In this document: in pieces, positions 33,994-44,649 of the stretch
Layout of the letters: each line of letters begins with the position of its first letter
How positions within the stretch are numbered: the first letter of the stretch is position 1
Origin: Ignelater luminosus
Taxonomy: Eukaryota; Arthropoda; Insecta; Coleoptera; Elateridae
NCBI GenBank assembly: GCA_011009095.1
Contig: VTPC01091032.1
Span: 81,927-145,926, forward strand
Reading direction: 5' to 3'
Length of the DNA stretch: 64,000 nucleotides
The notes under the pieces: generated by a model
Seen by the model: the letters and a program-made list of their open reading frames with translations, nothing else
The model's database searches: none
What the model was told of the DNA's origin: nothing
Position numbers and translations under genes: made by a program

Positions 33994-36900
33994 TAGCGAA
34001 AGATTTGTAGAGGGCACTTTTGTAACACCACGGAAGGTATTCCTCATGCATTAGAAATTCTTGTAAAGTTATATGGTAGCTTTTGAAAATTGATACTTAC
34101 CCCCTAACGTACTCCATGATGATTTGATGAATCTGAAAAATTAAAAAAACAACGCAAGTATAGTAGATTTTATTATCATAAATCAATGAAAGTCTTACCA
34201 TACTATCAAGCTGATGAAGTGCCTGTGCAGTTGAAACCAATTCTTAGAGAGTGAAAATTCTTGATTAACATACAGGATCTATCTATATATGTGCAGTAGT
34301 CTACCCAGTAGCAGTTGCATTACGATTTTAAAGTAATTAACCTAAAATTAATTGCTTCATATCAAATGTGTCTCGTAGCATTACAAATGCAGCCATTAAC
34401 AACCAGTCCTTGTAGAAATTAATCTACGAGAAGTTAATACATTTAAGTTGATGAAAGAACAAATTAGGAAAATTTAAATTTAAATTAATGCAATACATGT
34501 TAGTGTAGTTAACAAAGTAATTAAATTGTTCACGTATTTTTATAGATCAGTTAATTAGGAGAAAACTAATATAAATTACTTCTTTAGTAAAGTCACGGTA
34601 AATACTTACCATCTCAACATTCAATTTAATTGAATTATATTTCATCCAATTGATTAGAGCTTATTTTATATAAATTCTAAAATAACCAAATAATTCTAAT
34701 AATCTTATAGTTTTGCCTACGTTATTAAAACCAAACACGTCACTTAATGATGGTCTTCGTATGAAAACTGCTGTGAGGTGTAGGTATGGATAAGGTAAAT
34801 CTGTAATCAAAGTACACAAAAAGTAATAAAATAAAGAATTAAAAAAAATATTAAAATACCTACACAATTTTGACGTAAAATCTTCTATAGTTTTACACGC
34901 TAAAGTCGCATAAATTAAACATTACCAATCAATCTTGTTGCTGTAATAAATAAAATTTTTTATCATCACTGATCTATCTGATTGAATCAACAAATCCTTT
35001 CTTGAAAACTTATTTATAGAAAACAATATAAATAATAAAAAACCCTAGAAAAACTCTTTTCTTAAATCTTTTCGGCTGAAATAGGAAATTGCAAAACCAC
35101 CCACGTATAAATGTTGTCTAATACAGCATAACCTTTTGCTATTTTTAGAGGATCAATTCTTTCATACATCATATCACTTTTGATTTTCTTTTATAAAAGC
35201 AACAAGGAAAAACGGAAGTCTATCATTTTTTTCCTTCTTAGGTTTACCTTCACATGCTTTATGTGATTTATTTCCGAATCGGTTACTTATAGCCTTTGTA
35301 AGAAACAGGGAGAGAAGAAATAAAATAAAAAAGCCATTTAATATATTTTTGTACAGTTTTTATTAAAGAAACATTTTTTCCATTAAGAACACACACGAAC
35401 ATTTCGTAAAATCATAATATATCTTTTTTCTTGCTAAAGGACATTAAATCTAAACGATTGGTCAACAGTATACGGGGGTATTATAAAAAGTAATCGCTTT
35501 TAACACTTTTTTCTCTCTCTTTTTTTAGATTTAATTCTTGGAATCTGAATTTTTTTCTTAATTTAAAACTAAATTATTCTTAAATATGTAAAAACGATTA
35601 CTCATTCAGAGACTGATGTTGGCCAAAATAAAGAGAAAACAAGGAATTAATTGTGAATGTTTTGGCGTTACAGCTTTACTAAAACAGAATCTCCAGAAAT
35701 TCAATTTGAATTGATTAAATGGTAATTTATACTACAAGATATTGATTTCACAGTTGAGGGAGATGTCAAAAGAGATTCATGTTTTAGCAAGTCTGTCTAG
35801 ATATAAATCCATTATTCTAATGAAATACATAATGTTGATCAAAATTTCAATCGCCATTTTGTATATTGTAGTATTAAAAAATGCATCAATACCTGAGTTT
35901 TGTGTATGAGACAAATTAAAGGCGAATTTTAGTTTGTTCACTTTGTTGTTTTCTGGCGAGAAATAAAAATGGCGAATCAAATTTTTTTCCTAAAACAAAA
36001 TTACTCCACTATTTAGATGATATGATGGGGGTATACTGATTAAATTATCTCTAAAAACATTTTCAGTTTTATCCAAAAAACATTTCTGGTACTCTAGACA
36101 TTTCGCAAGTGCCTTCTGTAGCGCACTAAATATTTTTACATCACACAAAAACCAAGTGGTTCTTCTTGAGAGCAAATTGCTTCCATCACATTTGTATAAT
36201 AATAAAATAAAATTATTCATCTTGATATGTAAAGATATCATTCATTTTATCGGGAGCGGATATGTGTGTATTTTTTTTATCGTGTTGATATGAATGTTTT
36301 ATAACAGAAATCTTAAAATATTTATTGCTGTTTTATTGTATTAAAAATAATTGACCCCAGCGCAACGATATTAGGAATTTGCTCACAAGATTTGTAAGCG
36401 CCCTATGATAAAAACAAAGCTGCTATATCGACCGCCAAAGCTAATATGTTCTAGTTTTCTCATGCTAAACATCCTTAAAGGGTATTATTTATGTATACAA
36501 ACATACTGGACTGCTATAGTAAAAAATGGTATGAAAGGTTAACGTTTGGAAACGTAAATTGTTCGTTACTTCAGCAAAACTGACGAAGAAATATTTTTGG
36601 GATGTAATTTTATTATTAATAATGATTCCATCCTGCTGACGCAACGAACTGTGAAATATTATACTAAAGATTTTTTATAGCTAGTTTAGCTTATTTTTGT
36701 CTTCTTTCTTTAATTATTATTATCCTAAATAATTACACGAGGATAGACAAATTCAAAACTCGTCGTCATCATTTTTAATCATTTAGAAAATAGAATTCAA
36801 TTTCAAATAGTTATGCAAAATCGTAATTATGGGAAATTCCATTCATTAAGTAGTTTATTTTGTTATTTTTTAATGTTAAGAGTGTTGTATTTGTCTATTG

Positions 36901-37284
36901 GCGGTGTGCGTTGACATACTTAAAACTATCGGAATAAAGTTGTTTGTTGTTGATACAATGTGAAAACCACATAGTTGAATATTAATCGAATTATATTGTT
37001 ACAAGTTACAAAAAGGGAAGGAAGCACCCTTTTGGAGGTTTATTACAGATTGTTAGTTGTGTAAGCTTTCCAAAAATCTTTTTAGTTGCCCCATTGTTCT
37101 AATGAGGAAACTTTCAATCTCAACCTTAAGCTTTGAGATTTTTTTTAAACAATTCTGTCATTCTTTGGTATCAAGAGAAAAGAGCTAATTGGATCTGCAA
37201 CAAGGACATGAGATTTTAAAATCCTAGCAAAGTAGTTGTAAACCTAAATATGATACGTAAATATGGCCATTGATCAACTGCAGC
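33994..37284. other. 3.3-kb AT-rich gap with one dispersed repeat
   Basis: Apart from the repeat at 35195-35402 I see no gene, RNA or mobile-element signature. ORFs at 35777-35980 and 35990-36241 (minus) carry no known motif. Confidence 0.5.
35195..35402 (+). repeat. Dispersed repeat, copy 2
   Basis: Partner of 17069-17335: AAAAGCAACAAGGAAAAACG, TCTTAGGTTTACC, CGGTTACTTATAGCCTTTGT and AGAACACACACGAAC occur in the same order. Confidence 0.7.
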
Positions 37285-39164
37285 CAGGGCCGAGTTTCTC
37301 ATCAAGATTGCACTGAAATCATACCCTTTTGAGTATGTACAGGAAACAAATTTTCTGAACTGTTCACTTTAGCCTACTAAATCAATAAATCTGTAAATTC
37401 CTAATAAGGAAGTTGTTTTGAACTCTGTAAGAATTAGCTGTGTCATTTACTTTCATTCTATATTTATTGCTATCGTCTTATTAGCACCCTTTGGAGTATC
37501 GCACAAAGTACTGGAGAATGGAAAATGTTAAACACAGATAGCGAACACGCAACACATCCGAGTAAGACCAAAGCTAGAATTACATCGTGTGGAGTAATCT
37601 TTCTCAGAACACCATCCTGGTTGAGAACAAAAAATCAACGGCCGCTAGGTAGAATAAAATAGAGTTTTTGAGTAGGCACAAAGTTTGTTATTTAAGTACG
37701 ATGAGTATAGCGATGATTGAACTAAACGTTATTCAAATAAGAAGAAACTGGAAAAACCGAAGCTATTTGATAGTGACTTCCAATACTGATGTACTAGATA
37801 AATATTACGTCTGCTCTTTTAAACGCAATACAGCTATAATATAATTTTTGGAATGAATCAATTACTTATAAAAAAGTTAACTTTGAGACTCTTACGTTAG
37901 GATGATATTGCGAAAATTGGAATTCGATGGTATTTTTGTCGAAAAAGCATGATATGTTGGCACAAGTATTTATCAGCATGCGTTACAGGTTAGAACAAAC
38001 CCTAACGGTTTTTTATATTTTGACACGATTATGAAAGTTTGATCTTAGAATAAGAAAGATTCTGAACTGATGATTTACGTGAAATCGAAGGTTTGCTTAA
38101 AGAGGTCAGAATCTCAAGTGGTGGACAATAAATTTCTTAGGAAATAATCGACTCTTCAGTGTGTGACACATGAGGAATATTCCGAATACAAAAAAATGCC
38201 ATAAATCATCTTGCCAATATCTTTGCTTTGCAGTTACCCAAATTGATATTCTTCTTTGAAATTATTCTTCATAAAGAGAGATCTTCAAACTTTTCTTTTT
38301 GTTGAAGTTGAACCTCTTACTCAAAAATAATTTTGATGAAGCCAGCCATACAATCAGGCTGTAATGTCGACGCTGTGAAATACAACTTTATGGAGAATTT
38401 GGAAAGATTTTTCGGGATTTTTTGATTCTACACTTTCAACTATGAAATTACTTTTAAAAGAATGACACTTAAAAGTGTAAAAGGTCAAGAAACCTAGTTA
38501 GTAAAATTAAAAATGAAACAAACTAAGAAAATCAGAATGAAAGATTAACAAAGTATCTCAAAATCGAAAGCAGGCAAAAATCTGAAACCAAACACTAAGC
38601 CCAAAAGCAATTAGCGAGCGGCAAGCAAAAGTTAAACATTACCTAACGGGTAACAGTGATATGTCTAGCTGCTTTATTGATTTCTAAAGAGCTTTTGACA
38701 CAATCTAATATTGGAAACAATTTTTAAGGCACCGAAATAGATGATGAAGATAGACCAGAAATGTTAAATCCTAAACTGCAATGACAACTAAATTTAAATA
38801 AAATATTTTATATCTGTGTGACAAACAAAAATATCTTAGAAAATACATACAATGATAAGAAATGATGAAGACAATAATAATCGTCGATATGTTGATGATA
38901 TGGTTCTTCTAGCAGACAGGCCTGAATGAACGAAAGAAGAATGATATACTAAGGGTATTTTTTTAGACAGATAATGTTTACCAAGGCACAGTGATTTCAA
39001 ATTATACAATTGTTACAAAATGGCATCTGAACACTTCGAGTAATATCCAAATGATTCTGATTTATTTTTCACTTTAAGTTTTTTGTTTAGACAATTTTAA
39101 AGACGCATACCGGGAAAGCAAACTTTTAATTTGGCATTAGCTTTTAAATGTTAACTCGGCCCTG
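37285..39164. mobile_element. hAT-type element with 12-bp TIRs and 8-bp target duplication
   Basis: Termini CAGGGCCGAGTT (37285-37296) and its inverse AACTCGGCCCTG (39153-39164) are perfect over 12 bp. They are flanked by ACTGCAGC (37277-37284) and ACTGCAAC (39165-39172), which match at 7 of 8 positions. An 8-bp duplication with CAGGGCCG termini is typical of hAT. I found no hAT transposase text in its 1,880 bp. It does contain a decayed LINE RT scrap, so it is non-autonomous or gutted. Confidence 0.82.
38590..38935 (+). pseudogene. Decayed LINE reverse-transcriptase scrap
   Basis: Near 38660-38740 the reading DMSSCFIDF, stop, RAFDTI is the RT block that contains the first catalytic aspartate (CFIDFxKAFD-type). 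Near 38890-38925 YVDDMVLLADRPE is the catalytic YxDD block. The sequence between is shortened and stop-ridden. Located inside the hAT-type element, hence inserted after it or captured by it. Confidence 0.65.
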
Positions 39165-39172
39165 ACTGCAAC

Positions 39173-39658
39173 AAATTTCTAATGAAGAAATTATAAAGAA
39201 CTTTCGGAAATTCCTTGTATATTTAGTTGACTTCATTTTTGTATTAATATTTTACTTAATTTTCAACTTGATTTCTGATACCTTAGTAATTTCTAATTTT
39301 ATGTTACACAAAAAATGCTTATTTCTTAATAAATCATAGCAATTGATAAATTTTTAATTTTAATTTTTACTAATGATTGTCAAAATTTGAGATCTCATTA
39401 CGTAGAAAAAACTTTAAAATTCCTTTTCCTTCTAAAACAATTCTTTTCTAATCAATAACCCATCAATTTTGAAATTTCTCTTCGTCTCTCAACTAATATT
39501 TATTTATATATTTCATATTTCCTCATTCCAAAGTGTAATTTCACCAAAAATAATAAATATTTATGAAAAAGAGATCGATAAAATTCCGTTGTTCTCTTTC
39601 GCTCATCAAAAAGTGTAACACGGATCTTTTCCGACAAGATGAGTAAATGGAAACCTAC
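39173..39658. other. AT-rich gap, no gene seen
   Basis: Nothing recognised. Confidence 0.5.
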
Positions 39659-39701
39659 CTTGCGTGTTTTGCTTTTAACGTCGTATCTCATGGCACCTTT
39701 T
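39659..39701 (-). other. Possible 43-bp exon, minus strand
   Basis: On the minus strand an acceptor-like ATCTATTTCAG precedes a 43-base open segment that ends in CGCAAG/GTAGGT, a good donor match. One frame reads KGAMRYDVKSKTRK; the ATG (39691) sits in a fair start context (GCCATGA). The pyrimidine tract is weak, so this could be chance. If real it could be a start-codon exon of a minus-strand gene together with the GC-rich exon near 40.5 kb. Confidence 0.2.
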
Positions 39702-40414
39702 CTGAAATAGATTTTTGGTATGCACCCCTACACATTCCCAAAGGACAAAGGAAGCACCTTCCTCTCTAAGGATCTCCAACTATGCGGTTTTACACGAAAT
39801 TCCCTTACAACATTATTCCGAATCCTAAACTTCGCCACGTTTCGAAGCGTAATTCGGCAGTACTGAGCTGATGATGACTTTTACACATACATATTAAAAC
39901 AGTGCAAACAGACCAAAGGCTTACTCTAAATTCTCCTCAAAAAGACGATAAAAACAGCAACGTGGCCCTTAAAACGCTTTCAATCATTATTATATTATTA
40001 TTGTTATTATTATCCTTAATTTCTCTTTTTTGTTTTTTCTTTTTAAATGTACTATAAATAGTTCTCTACATTGTTAGGCTATAAATTCACATTACACCGT
40101 ACACACTAAGTTACGCAGTGTTATTAAATTAAAGGTGGTATTGTCATCCACACTCACCGAATAATTATCTAGCATTTTCTCTCTCGCTTAACCGCGCCGA
40201 ACAACACCGGAAATTTTCCGTTTCTTGTTAATTTCTCATTTTCTGCAGTACTTATCATTTGGAGAGGGAGAGTTTTACAGTTAATAATCTACAAATATTA
40301 CTCTTATATAAAAAGTTTTGCAAAACGATAACAAGCACTCTTGGAGATCTGGGAAGGGAAGATATCGAAGTTACACTGTTTTTTTAAATGGATTTCTCTG
40401 TTATGTTTTTTTTA

Positions 40415-40585
40415 TTATTTTTTTGGTTTTATACCTAAAAGTTCATTATTGTTTATATTGTTACTTAGCCGATCACACGCTGCGAAGTGTTCATGCAAGT
40501 TGACCAGCAATGCGGCAAGCCATGCTGCCAGCCGGGCGCTGGGTTCTGCACCCGACTCACCCTGCAGGCTACGACCCGGCCGCCC
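40415..40585 (-). CDS. Possible terminal coding exon, GC-rich, minus strand (strand uncertain)
   Basis: A strong acceptor (TTTTCTTGTTTTTCAG/GG) on the minus strand is followed by 56 open codons ending at TAA (40417-40415). The text includes GESGAEPSARLAAWLAALLV and NLHEHFAACDRL, an alanine/leucine-rich helix then an acidic/basic segment. AATAAA follows the stop closely. GTGAGT at +25 is also a good donor, so a 25-base micro-exon (40561-40585) is an alternative. The plus strand is open too: from an acceptor at 40467-40468, a 46-codon frame (40469-40609) reads CEVFMQVDQQCGKPCCQPGA with five cysteines. I cannot decide the strand and recognise neither product. Confidence 0.3.
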   Translation of the reverse strand, partial: GRPGRSLQGESGAEPSARLAAWLAALLVNLHEHFAACDRLSNNINNNELLGIKPKK

Positions 40586-41267
40586 CTGAAAAACAAGAAA
40601 ATCTTATAAACATCTCTACACTAAATTCGTTGCCTGACTAATTGCAAAAGTTTCGCCAGATAATCTCTTGAAATTTCAGCCAGTTCCACGATTTCGGCTA
40701 ATTAGCTTACAGTTAAAGTGATATCGTTTTAGTTAAGTAAGAAGTTTTCAAAATTTTAATCCTACGATCCAATCAAGAAATTAATAGAACTAACAACTTC
40801 CAGAAGTGATTTGGATTAAATATTTGAGCGATGTGTATTTTGCAAGAAAGTTTGATTCAATCTCTAGTTCATAAGTCACAACACAAGTTGTATACCAGGA
40901 TCTCAAAAACATCACTGCGTTTTTACTCCTGAATTAATGAATTAATCAATAACATATTCTGATAACCTGGTTGGCCATAATAACCAATTCTTTGTAAGTC
41001 CATGTTTGTAATCTTGGAGATCCTGGGCGAAATCGTTCTGGTAAAACAAGTCGATTATGATAGTATCAACTACTATCAATTAATTGGGTATTTATATTAT
41101 TATCTTTAAACAATTTATAACAAAGAGGTACTTTTGTAAATGAGATCTGAAAAAAGGTACTGATTTTCTGCACCTGTGCATGCTTTTTACGCAAAATTTC
41201 GCGTTTTTGCAACAGTTTACAGAACGTGTTTCTTAACGTACTTCCCTGGTACGACAAAATTTTAAAA

Positions 41268-41600
41268 TTAGTTTGATCTGTTTTTGTTGACCGAGGGTCT
41301 AGGTCTGTTAATTTTTTTGATACTTGAAAAGTTTTTTTTACGGAAGTATTGCATTCCGATTACCTTCTGAGAAATACCAATTGAAAGAAAAACTAATCCA
41401 GCTCTGTTCCACAGACCCATTTGTGCTTCAAAATCAAAATTTGCAAACATTTCTTCATTTTTAGGCACGTTATTTCCAATGCCTCCAAGGAAACAGTTTT
41501 TAGTATTATTTTTGCCTTGCTTGTAAATTGCAGAAACGATAATTTTTATGATAATAATTGTAGCTGTAGCTTGAACAGTTCCTTTTCGTCCTACTGCCAT
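41268..41600 (-). CDS. Hypothetical 110-codon ORF, possibly a first exon
   Basis: The start context CAAACATGGC is close to the insect consensus. The product begins MAVGRKGTVQATATI, has an isoleucine-rich hydrophobic patch, then FLGGIGNNVPKNEE and FDFEAQMGLWNRAGL. A donor-like AGAAG/GTAATC occurs at about codon 80, so the tail may be intron. No domain recognised and no neighbouring exon found. Could be chance. Confidence 0.2.
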   Translation of the reverse strand: MAVGRKGTVQATATIIIIKIIVSAIYKQGKNNTKNCFLGGIGNNVPKNEEMFANFDFEAQMGLWNRAGLVFLSIGISQKVIGMQYFRKKNFSSIKKINRPRPSVNKNRSN

Positions 41601-42014
41601 GTTTGATTTCTTATTCTGATACTGTCGATAGATAGATACATAGACTAGTTATTTAGAGATTAGCTAGCTAGATGTAGAGAAAAAACACTTTTATGGCGTC
41701 TGTCTGCAACTATGCTGGTGCATGAACGTCCCATTTAAGTGAAACAAAGCAATGATGTGAAAACATGCTTTATGATACTTTTGATTGAAACCCAATCATC
41801 GTTGCTGCCTTAAACTAGTTTTAAGGAATTTCCCTGAGGAATAGCTTTTGTTCAAACCCAATTTTTAGAAACTGTCGACGTAACAAAAGTAACTTCTATT
41901 GTTTTTTGAAATCATCTTTGACGATCGTCTCAAAGCTTAGAAAACAGTGATACTCAAACTAAAACTTTGCCACAATGAATCGTAAGCGTATTTTACCTGC
42001 ATCACCTCTCCTGA

Positions 42015-42266
42015 TTATTGTTGTATTGCCTTTTGCACGCGCGAAATCAAGTCAACGCAAAAATAACTCTTTTCTGTATTTATCATTTTCTGCCTTACAC
42101 CCAAGATAACTCTTTCCAATAAACTGTACTTGCAAACAAAACAAATTCGCATCAAGTCCATCTTGATTGTGTAGTCCAACGAAGCACAAAAGCATACTGA
42201 ATTCCCAATAATGCCTAAAAGGCAGATGCTTGCAGAAAAAAGGAGCAGGTAAAAGGAAGAAACCAT
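42015..42266 (-). CDS. Hypothetical 83-residue ORF with signal-peptide-like start
   Basis: Starts MVSSFYLLLFSASICLLGII in context ACAAATGG. It then has SVCFC, RICFVC and SYFC cysteines in the presumed mature part and ends KAIQQ-stop. The layout would suit a small secreted cysteine peptide, but no known family matches and hydrophobic N-termini are common in random AT-rich ORFs. Confidence 0.2.
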   Translation of the reverse strand: MVSSFYLLLFSASICLLGIIGNSVCFCASLDYTIKMDLMRICFVCKYSLLERVILGVRQKMINTEKSYFCVDLISRVQKAIQQ

Positions 42267-43309
42267 TTGTTGGTAAATAATTTTAAATGAGGGGAACGTG
42301 AATTGTGATGTAAATAACTTTGTTAACTATTTGCATGTGTGGATAGAAAGTTGTTTGGAGTACATTAAGAGCGTAAAAATTAATGTTAAGGTAGGCAAGG
42401 CAAAATACAGAATAATTCATTCAGGTCTACGTTAAGAGAATAACTAATGGTTGTACCAACAGTAAGAAATATTTTATTTTTGTAAAGTTTTTCTTACCGA
42501 AAAGAAAAAAGATTGCATACGAAGTTGTTGTTTTGATCCTATAGCAACCATAAGTTTTTTTTGGTAGTGTGAGAAACCACTCAAGACTCAAGAGTCGCTA
42601 ATTTTGTGTTGAAATTTGAGTCAAGTTTACTTATAATCGAAGTTGGTGTTGTTATTCGTACTATTTTTTTTCCAAAACTTGACATCTACGTGGACGAAGT
42701 TCTGTAAAAGAAGTGAAAAGCTGTCCCACAAGAAAATGTATCGGTATCAATAGATTTAGATGTTTGATATCTGCAGATAAGAGAGACGCAATTTTGGAAT
42801 TTAATAGTGATACTAACTGGTTAAGCAACGTGTACATTTCTTCAAAAGAACAATAATTAACCCCCTTTAAGATGAGTTTCATAGAACGTACCTCTGATTT
42901 TTAAATATCCATTTGTATAGTTCCAATGCAGTGGCTAAAGGGTTGGTAATACCACTTACGTTTAGTTTACAAAATGTTTCCAGTTCTAGTAACTTTAATA
43001 AATTTGTTTTGGTATTGGAATAAATATGGGATGACAGCTTGTGCAACAAAACAAATATTCTGACTTTTGCTTTGATAATACGTTTTCATCTAATTGAATT
43101 AAAATGCTTTTTAATGAAAAAGGATTGGTTGTGCCTATGACAAGAACGGAAAGCTGCAAAGATTTTGTAGTTCTGGTAAACTAAAATAAATTTGGTCCAT
43201 TCCACCAGAAATCGCAAAAGTGTCGTCGAGGCTAAAAAAAAGCAATCGGTATCTCCTTTTCTAGATCTAAAAAGTCATTTTTTAATAGCATGAAAGATAG
43301 AACTTCATA

Positions 43310-44538
43310 AAGGGTGATTAAATTTTGGTTTCCGCATGAGTCTATTAAAGAAAACACGGAAACATTAAAAAAATATGTATATTTTTGTGTTTAGCATTTT
43401 AGATTGATTTATTACAATCACACATGAAAGGTAACATCACTCAAATGTCCGCCTCGGTTCCTAAGACATAACGTAATCCATGACGCAGGCTCAATGTAGG
43501 TTATTTCCCGTCGGATTTCTTGTTTCAGCTCTGCAATGGTGTTTGGTTAGTTTCTGTAGACTCTACTCTTCAAATAACCCCAAACAACACATCACTTGAT
43601 CTTGGAGGCCAACCTATGTCAAAATTTCTTGAGCCTGGAAATTTTGTGCGTAATAACGCTATTGTTGTTGCTGCTGTGTGACTGGTAGCACAGTCTTGTT
43701 GGAATTAAAGATCTTCTGATATCCATACCTTCCAACTGGTTCCATAAAAGATCTGTAATGATGCTCCGATAGCGAACTGAATTGACAGCATTTTCCTCAT
43801 TGTCTTCAAAAACATACGAGCCAATTATGCCACCAGAAAACAACACCATACAGTCACTTTTTGAGAATGCATTTTCTTCTCGAAAGTTTCTCTTGGATTT
43901 TCCAATCCCCAAATACAGCAATTCTGCTTATCTATGTAGCCGCCGAGATAAAAATGCGCCTCATTAGTCATCCTTAAAAAGGATCTTTTGCGAAAATCTG
44001 TCTCCTTGTTCACGCATCCATTCGGCAAATACACGATGCTGTAGATGATCTCTGGGCTTCAGTTCTTGTGTTATTTGAAGTTTGTAAAAATGTAAGTATA
44101 AATCTTTAATCAAAATTCGCTGCGTAGTGAAGTTCGTAAGATCCAATTGCTGCGATCGATAACGAATCGATGTTCTTGATTCTTCGGTTACACTTTCATA
44201 AACGTTGACAATATTCTGTTTAGAACCACCTCTACGAGTCTGTTGAGATGCTTTAGTATTAGTAACGGACCCAGTTCGTTCGACTCTTTTAGCCAAATTC
44301 CAAATTGTGCGCTCAGAAGGTCGATTTTGAACACCCAAATATTCATGTAGAGCACGGAATGTCTTTTTTCTCGATTTCCCATTGTCATAATAGACTTGGA
44401 TAATTCTAACGCGTTGTTATATCGTGTATTCTGCCATGACTAATATTGTTTACAAATCTCAGTTTGGCATTCACAGATAACTTGATGTTTTGAAAGTATT
44501 TATCTGTATCATGTGCAAGCCAATATTGAATCACCCTA
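43310..44538 (-). mobile_element. Mariner-like element (1.23 kb), broken
   Basis: TA flanks at 43308-43309 and 44539-44540. Termini read inward are AAGGGTGATTAAATTTTGG and TAGGGTGATTCAATATTGG, with the match continuing a few bases to CATGA. The length is right for a complete element with one transposase gene on the minus strand; the gene carries a stop and several frame slips. Confidence 0.88.
43480..44436 (-). pseudogene. Mariner-like transposase, near full length but frameshifted
   Basis: ATG at 44436 opens MAEYTI, followed at once by a stop, then QRVRIIQVYYDNGKSRKKTF. In the next frame comes the helix-turn-helix region (QNRPSERTIWNLAKRVERTG, about 44280-44335), then SIRYRSQQLDL and ELKPRDHLQHRVFAEWMREQ. 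After a slip near 43985 HFYLGGYIDKQNCCIWGLEN surrounds the first catalytic block. A further slip near 43860 leads into GSYVFEDNEENAVNSVRY, the block before the second catalytic residue. The QDGA-type and final catalytic blocks are not clearly readable. Same broad family as the fragment at 13.3 kb. Confidence 0.82.
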
Positions 44539-44649
44539 TAATGAAGAAATTGTAGAGCATGTACCACTGCTTAAAAAGCGAGCTTTGAATATTTAGGATA
44601 TATTACACCATTATCAACTCCGACACGACCAAAAGAGAGCGAGATATCC

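Larger units (their letters stand above)
40610..43309. other. Gap with two unassigned minus-strand ORFs
   Basis: Only two items deserve mention: a 110-codon ORF (41600 to 41268) and an 83-codon ORF with a hydrophobic N-terminus (42266 to 42015). No repeats or RNA genes recognised. Confidence 0.45.
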
